From positions 1,178,001-1,242,000 of the forward strand of contig CP166298.1 of the NCBI GenBank assembly GCA_041281825.1: 64,000 bases of DNA. The letters are read 5' to 3'. The translations under genes and the position numbers were made by a program. Positions 59,769-64,000 of this stretch are shown piece after piece; position 1 is the first letter of the stretch, and each line of letters starts with the position of its first letter. This DNA comes from Paenibacillus_D tarimensis_A. Lineage in GTDB: Bacteria > Bacillota > Bacilli > Paenibacillales > Paenibacillaceae. A model generated the notes under the pieces. It did no database searches and was not told the origin of the DNA. It saw only the letters and a list, made by a program, of their open reading frames with translations.

Positions 59769-60005
59769 ATGCGTATGACAATCATCTCTGCCTTGCTTCT
59801 AGGCAATAATGACGACGCACCGTACCACCCGCTGCTGGCGGTGCAGGAGCATTTGATCGGTATTCTTGGAGCGTCTTTTTCACGTTTACAGGTGCCTGCT
59901 TCACAGGTCATCCGGCTTACACCTCAGGCATTCGCCTTAAAGCTTGCCTGCAAAATCTTCGACTGTTGCTTTTTTAGATATTCTGCACGATTAGGACGAC
60001 CTTAA
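59769..60005 (+). CDS. Short protein, probable N-terminal fragment
   Basis: A 78-codon frame from ATG 59769 with ribosome site AAGGGAGACGGGA. The first 30 residues (TIISALLLGNNDDAPYHPLL) resemble the start of ThuA-like or related proteins in the same operon context, but the rest loses pattern, which suggests truncation. Status uncertain. Confidence 0.35.
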   Translation: MRMTIISALLLGNNDDAPYHPLLAVQEHLIGILGASFSRLQVPASQVIRLTPQAFALKLACKIFDCCFFRYSARLGRP

Positions 60006-60281
60006 TGATGGTTCATGGGGAGGTACGAGAGTGCTAAGACTGAACTATCGGAGACAAGAGTTCAATAATTTATAACACGAGGCTGCCGTTGATCGCAGCT
60101 TCGCTCAACATCCGGCGTAGTAACGTTTCTTATGGATGCTATGTTACGGGAACGCTAATACCCTCGCTCAACTAACCGCTAAAATTTATATTTACAGGTT
60201 ATAACTTATCTGATATGATTACATCATAATAACCGGTAACGTAGAATAACAAAGGTTAGAAAACAGAGGGGATGGTTGTAA

Positions 60282-61022
60282 ATGAACATTCAACGCTTAC
60301 CTTGGGCTGGTATCCGCATTGCAGCAGGTGATACCGCGATTGCGATCGATCCTATAACCCGAATTCCCGAGAAGTTCGGCGGTTCCCGAGAGCCGATGTA
60401 TCCTCTGAGCTTTTTCGGTAACGCAGATGCCGTATTAATTACTCACCTGCATGAGGATCATTTCGACTCAGACGCGATTATCGAGGCTTATGGGGCTTCG
60501 ATTCCGGTCTATGTACCGGCTGAAATGACAGATGCCGCTCGGGGTGCAGGCTTAACGAACGTCATCGGCGCGGCGGTTGGCGCGTCTTTCAAGCTTGGGG
60601 CCGATGTGAAGGTGACGGCTGTTCCCTCGGTTGATGGAATCGGCGACTTCCAGGTTTCCTGGGTCGTAGAGGGGGCCGGACGTAAGGCCATTCATTGCGG
60701 GGATACACTGTGGCATGGGTACTGGTGGAGCATTGCCAACAATTACGGACCGTTCGATGCGGCCCTCTTACCGGTCAACGGTGCGGTGCTTGAACTGCCC
60801 GGCATGCTGCCCAGCGGTCAGCCGATCTGCCTCACGCCTGAGCAGGCCGTTTCAGCCGCAGCAATTCTAGGTTCCGGGACGCTGGTACCGATTCACTATG
60901 GGGCTCTGCACTATCCGCCTATCTATAATGAGACTCCTGATATTGAAGCACGACTTGAAGCAGCTTCGAAAGGTAAAATGAAAATCAGCATGATTAAGGC
61001 TGCGGAGACCATAACTCTGTAG
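60282..61022 (+). CDS. MBL-fold metallo-hydrolase
   Basis: A 246-residue metallo-beta-lactamase-fold protein (UlaG-like). The zinc motif is LITHLHEDHFDSD (HxHxDH), with further ligands in CGDTLWHGYW and PIHYGALHY. It probably hydrolyses an ester or phosphoester of a metabolite; no specific substrate is evident. It lies 41 bases upstream of a CGNR zinc-finger gene, probably in an operon. Confidence 0.85.
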   Translation: MNIQRLPWAGIRIAAGDTAIAIDPITRIPEKFGGSREPMYPLSFFGNADAVLITHLHEDHFDSDAIIEAYGASIPVYVPAEMTDAARGAGLTNVIGAAVGASFKLGADVKVTAVPSVDGIGDFQVSWVVEGAGRKAIHCGDTLWHGYWWSIANNYGPFDAALLPVNGAVLELPGMLPSGQPICLTPEQAVSAAAILGSGTLVPIHYGALHYPPIYNETPDIEARLEAASKGKMKISMIKAAETITL

Positions 61023-61063
61023 AGCAAACGAACAATAAGAACGAATGCAGAGGAGAAGCATAC

Positions 61064-61645
61064 ATGGATCAAAAGCTATTTACGCTCGGCGGCGCAATAT
61101 GGACCAATCTGGCGAATACCATCGTTATGAAAGACAATCAAAGAGCAGACGTTCTCAAAGAACCGAACAACATGCTGCAGTGGCTGGAGGAGAACGGATT
61201 GCTTAACGGAGAACATGCAGAAGATCCGACTTCGGAGTCCATTCACCAAACGCTAGTATTGCTACGAGACATTTGCCTGGAAGCGATCTCCGATCTGCTT
61301 CGCGAAGGCCGCTTGTCCGACCATACATTCTCCAGACTAGCGAAGAAATCAAGCGAGCTGGTTGTGCACGTTCGCATGGACAGCCAGGAAGGTAACCTTG
61401 ATCTCATCCACGAAGGACGGAGTCTGGTGGATAAGGTGTGTTATGCGGTGTTGAATTCCTTGGTCGAAACGCTTAACAAATACACACCCGAACGGATCCG
61501 GAAGTGCGAGCATCAGTCGTGCATCCTTCATTTCATAGATACGTCCAAAAGCGGGAAACGCCGCTGGTGCAGCATGGATCTTTGCGGTAACCGCCAGAAG
61601 GCAGCGGACTTTTACGCGAGACAAAAAGAACGGTTAGGGCGATGA
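61064..61645 (+). CDS. CGNR zinc-finger (ABATE) domain protein
   Basis: A 193-residue putative DNA-binding regulator of the ABATE/CGNR family. The N-terminal helical domain spans about 1-140. The zinc finger is RKCEHQSCILHFIDTSKSGK followed by RRWCSMDLCGNRQKAADFY, with the CGNR motif and four Cys. It probably controls the adjacent MBL gene or its own operon. ATG 61064 has a GGAG ribosome site. Confidence 0.88.
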   Translation: MDQKLFTLGGAIWTNLANTIVMKDNQRADVLKEPNNMLQWLEENGLLNGEHAEDPTSESIHQTLVLLRDICLEAISDLLREGRLSDHTFSRLAKKSSELVVHVRMDSQEGNLDLIHEGRSLVDKVCYAVLNSLVETLNKYTPERIRKCEHQSCILHFIDTSKSGKRRWCSMDLCGNRQKAADFYARQKERLGR

Positions 61646-61689
61646 AGATTAGGAATGCATTGAAGAATGCCGGTTGTCGAGGGAATTCG

Positions 61690-61722
61690 ATGAAGAAAGA
61701 AGGAACGGAAAATTTCCGCTCC
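61690..61722 (-). terminator. Terminator of the alginate-lyase-like gene
   Basis: On the minus strand GGAGCGGAAA pairs with TTTCCGTTCC and is followed by TTCTTTCTTC. It separates the convergent CGNR and polysaccharide lyase genes. Confidence 0.6.
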
Positions 61723-61765
61723 CTCTTGGCATGTCTTATCTCATTACAAAGGATCCCGGTAATAA

Positions 61766-64000
61766 TTACGGAGTCACAATGAGTACCGGACGGTTGGCGC
61801 CGGTGGCGTCCTCGCCTGAGCTGTATTCAACGGCATCGCCGGAAGTAAGATTACGGATCCGAATGGAAAGCTTTTGGTCGCCGCTATTAGACAGTTCCGT
61901 ATTTAATTGGCCGGTCACATCGAATTCCACATAGGTACCCGCCGCCGGCTTCGGCCATGTTGCAAGCACCGTTCCGGAGCCTGGCTTCGTGTTCCATGTA
62001 ATGGAGCCTTCCGACCAGCTGTCGTCCGCAACGTAAGAGGCTTCCGTATCGCCAATATTTGCCCCGACCGCTTTGGCATAAATCCTCACTTTAGCGGCGG
62101 TCACACTTCCCGAATAACCGCTCAAATCGAATTTGAGATAGGCTTCGCGCGCAAAGTCTCCGCCGGATGCCTTGACGGTCAGATTGGCGTCTGTACCGTA
62201 ATTGGTATTTGCATAAGCACCGCTCCGGACAAATGCATCGTCAGCGGCTACAAATTCCGTAGGCTGCGAGAAAGTCGCTTCACTAGCCGTATTGCTGACT
62301 GACGACAGATTACCCGCGGCATCAAAAGCCTTGACCGTATAGCTGTAAGTTGTACCCAGGTTCAGCCCGGTATCGCTGTATGTCGTATCGTAAATCGCAT
62401 AAGAGGTACCCACTTCTGTACCGTTCCGGTAAATTTTATAGCCTATAACTGCGTCATTATCTGTGGAGCGTGTCCAGGACAGATTGATTCGGCTGTCGGA
62501 AGCCGCTGCCGCCGTCAGATTCGCAGGCGCTCCCGGCGCTGTGGTATCGGCGGGTCCCGATTGCTGGTGCAGGACGATAAACCTTCCGTTGTCTCCCGTT
62601 ATGCCTGTAGCATTAGCCGTCAGGTTGAGCGTAGTGCTGTCCAGCGTAACAAATTTCCCGTTTGCCTTGGATTTGATGTTGATCAGACCGTTGGGCTGAT
62701 AATTCAGCTCGAAGAGCTGCTCCGTCCCAGCCGTATCGCTGTTTGCGACCAACGGATTTGTACCGCTTGCCGTAACATATTTTCCATTGGCGGCAGATTT
62801 TAATGTGTAGGTTTTATTACCCAGATACTCCAGTTCAAAGATCTCCTCCGGACCGGCGAGAATGGAATCATCCGCTGCAAAACGATCCTGATTCGCAATT
62901 AACGGACTTGTCCCGCTATTATCCGCAGAGATGAATTTAGTGATGAGATTCCTTGCAATCAGGGCGACCTTCGGCACCAGCGGACCGGTTCTCTGATCCT
63001 GGGCATTCAGAAGGCTGCCGTACGACGGGGAATCATAATGAAAATCTTCCAATTTGACGGCGTTCACGATCTTTTTCGTAAATTGGAGATCGGAATCCGG
63101 CAAACCGATTTTATGTTTATAAAAATGATACACCTGTTCATACTGCGGGCGGAGTTCCCCTCTGTTGTTTTTGGAAGGATTGTGCTCGTATCTTACTTCT
63201 CCGTTCACGTCAGGCAATGTCGTCCATGTAACGTTATAACCGAGATTATATTTGGCCGTATATTCGATTCCTCTCAGCAGCTTGTACGTATTGTTGGGGT
63301 AGGAGTACATATCTCCGCCGCCCGCAACGACCGAGGCCTGGTTATAGCCGATTTCAGCCGCCAATGCCAGCATGCCGATGCCTCCCTGGGCATGTCCTTG
63401 ATCGCGGCCGCTTTCTTGAAGCTGCCCGTCGTCGGTCTGAACATAATGTTCCAGAGAACCGTTCCCCAGGCCCGTTTTGTAAAAGTTAACCGCATCGTCA
63501 TAGGCCGCCTCGTCATTGATCCATACGCCGTAGCTCATATTAAATACAATGCACGCCGAGTCCCAGTTACCGTTCGCCCATTTTCCGTTCCCTGCGATCC
63601 ATCCGTAGCCTTGTGTGATCGGGTAAAAGATATTGGTCATCATGGCTGTGAACTTATCGATATCGGCTTGAGCCCATCCGGCATTCGTATAGCGGATGAT
63701 TTCCGCGGCGTTGAGCAGCTTGTAACCGTACAAGCTTGCAGCCAGAATAGCATCGTTACCTTTGATCTCCGTCAGCGTATCCGACCAGCCGTTCAAAATT
63801 TGAATGGCCTTGTTGGCATGAGCCGAATCCCCGGAAATAAACCAGGCCAGGGCATTCAAGTAGGCTGCCGAAGAACTATCGAGCAAAGCGCCGTTCCCCG
63901 TATTTCCACAACCGGGATCGTTGCGGCAAACAATTTCGAAGAAGGTGGGGTTATAGGATGATGAAGCGAGGTTGTTGTCTTTTAATCTGTTCCACTCCTC
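61766..64000 (-). CDS. Secreted multidomain alginate-lyase-family enzyme, N-terminus outside the window
   Basis: 744 residues of the C-terminal part are visible and the frame stays open to the right edge. The first about 355 residues are an alpha/alpha-toroid alginate-lyase-family domain (AGNGKWANGNWDSACIVFNM, LQESGRDQGHAQGGIGML, ANGEVRYEHN-like VNGEVRYEHNPSK). A fascin/beta-trefoil-like domain follows (about 360-480, SAANGKYVTASGTNPLVAN), then a fibronectin type III domain (about 490-575), and a C-terminal DNRLRE/CBM96-like domain (about 580-744, FVRSGAYANTNYG, REAYLKFDLSGY). It probably degrades an acidic polysaccharide. Uronan type is not certain. Confidence 0.8.
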   Translation of the reverse strand, partial: EEWNRLKDNNLASSSYNPTFFEIVCRNDPGCGNTGNGALLDSSSAAYLNALAWFISGDSAHANKAIQILNGWSDTLTEIKGNDAILAASLYGYKLLNAAEIIRYTNAGWAQADIDKFTAMMTNIFYPITQGYGWIAGNGKWANGNWDSACIVFNMSYGVWINDEAAYDDAVNFYKTGLGNGSLEHYVQTDDGQLQESGRDQGHAQGGIGMLALAAEIGYNQASVVAGGGDMYSYPNNTYKLLRGIEYTAKYNLGYNVTWTTLPDVNGEVRYEHNPSKNNRGELRPQYEQVYHFYKHKIGLPDSDLQFTKKIVNAVKLEDFHYDSPSYGSLLNAQDQRTGPLVPKVALIARNLITKFISADNSGTSPLIANQDRFAADDSILAGPEEIFELEYLGNKTYTLKSAANGKYVTASGTNPLVANSDTAGTEQLFELNYQPNGLINIKSKANGKFVTLDSTTLNLTANATGITGDNGRFIVLHQQSGPADTTAPGAPANLTAAAASDSRINLSWTRSTDNDAVIGYKIYRNGTEVGTSYAIYDTTYSDTGLNLGTTYSYTVKAFDAAGNLSSVSNTASEATFSQPTEFVAADDAFVRSGAYANTNYGTDANLTVKASGGDFAREAYLKFDLSGYSGSVTAAKVRIYAKAVGANIGDTEASYVADDSWSEGSITWNTKPGSGTVLATWPKPAAGTYVEFDVTGQLNTELSNSGDQKLSIRIRNLTSGDAVEYSSGEDATGANRPVLIVTP

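Overview
The window looks like chromosomal DNA of a Paenibacillus-like member of the Bacillales. The signs are moderate GC, strong AGGAGG ribosome sites, YesM/YesN-type two-component genes beside LplB/YtcP-type sugar permeases, LipM-type lipoate assembly, cre-like sites, and multidomain secreted polysaccharidases. This assignment is inference; no database was searched.

Layout. 1-3.8 kb: glycine cleavage (gcvT-gcvPA on the minus strand behind a tandem glycine riboswitch; gcvH-lipM divergent on the plus strand). 4-9.4 kb: an acid-sugar operon (iron alcohol dehydrogenase, PrpR-type regulator, DUF1537 kinase, PdxA2). 9.6-14.4 kb: convergent pectin-side-chain and pectin enzymes (GH43 arabinanase-like, RICIN-PL9 pectate lyase). 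14.9-20.4 kb: an APH-type kinase, a membrane protein, and a minus-strand operon of two Gfo/Idh/MocA oxidoreductases plus an AraC regulator. 20.8-23 kb: a two-gene operon for secreted proteins, an EEP phosphodiesterase-jacalin fusion and a NPP1/NLP cytolysin. 23-33.6 kb: histidine kinase, response regulator, a binding lipoprotein, a gene with an internal stop, then two permeases, a second binding lipoprotein and a HAD protein. 33.7-37.4 kb: a 50-residue hydrophobic protein, aldo/keto reductase, ROK fructokinase, and a small-protein/membrane-protein module. 37.5-45.3 kb: a likely phosphate-starvation block (lamin-tail protein, 5'-nucleotidase, phnDCEE) with PhoP-box-like arrays. 45.5-64 kb: assorted accessory genes, including an FAD oxidase, HxlR regulator, quinone reductase, a UvrA fragment, a MalT-like LuxR regulator with oxidoreductase, shikimate kinase, several decayed genes, an MBL hydrolase, a CGNR protein and a truncated multidomain alginate-lyase-like enzyme.

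The most unusual content is non-coding. A modular repeat (A units about 18 nt, B units about 21 nt, mutually complementary, the last B unit running into the Shine-Dalgarno) sits immediately upstream of four unrelated genes, always in the same orientation, with different copy numbers. A second dispersed hairpin element occurs in the gcvT-gcvPA gap and after the first binding lipoprotein, and a third degenerate hairpin family with CCGTTA cores fills the gaps around 27.9 and 29 kb. The most interesting protein pair is the EEP-jacalin plus NLP operon, which could act together on plant membrane sphingolipids and may be phosphate-regulated.
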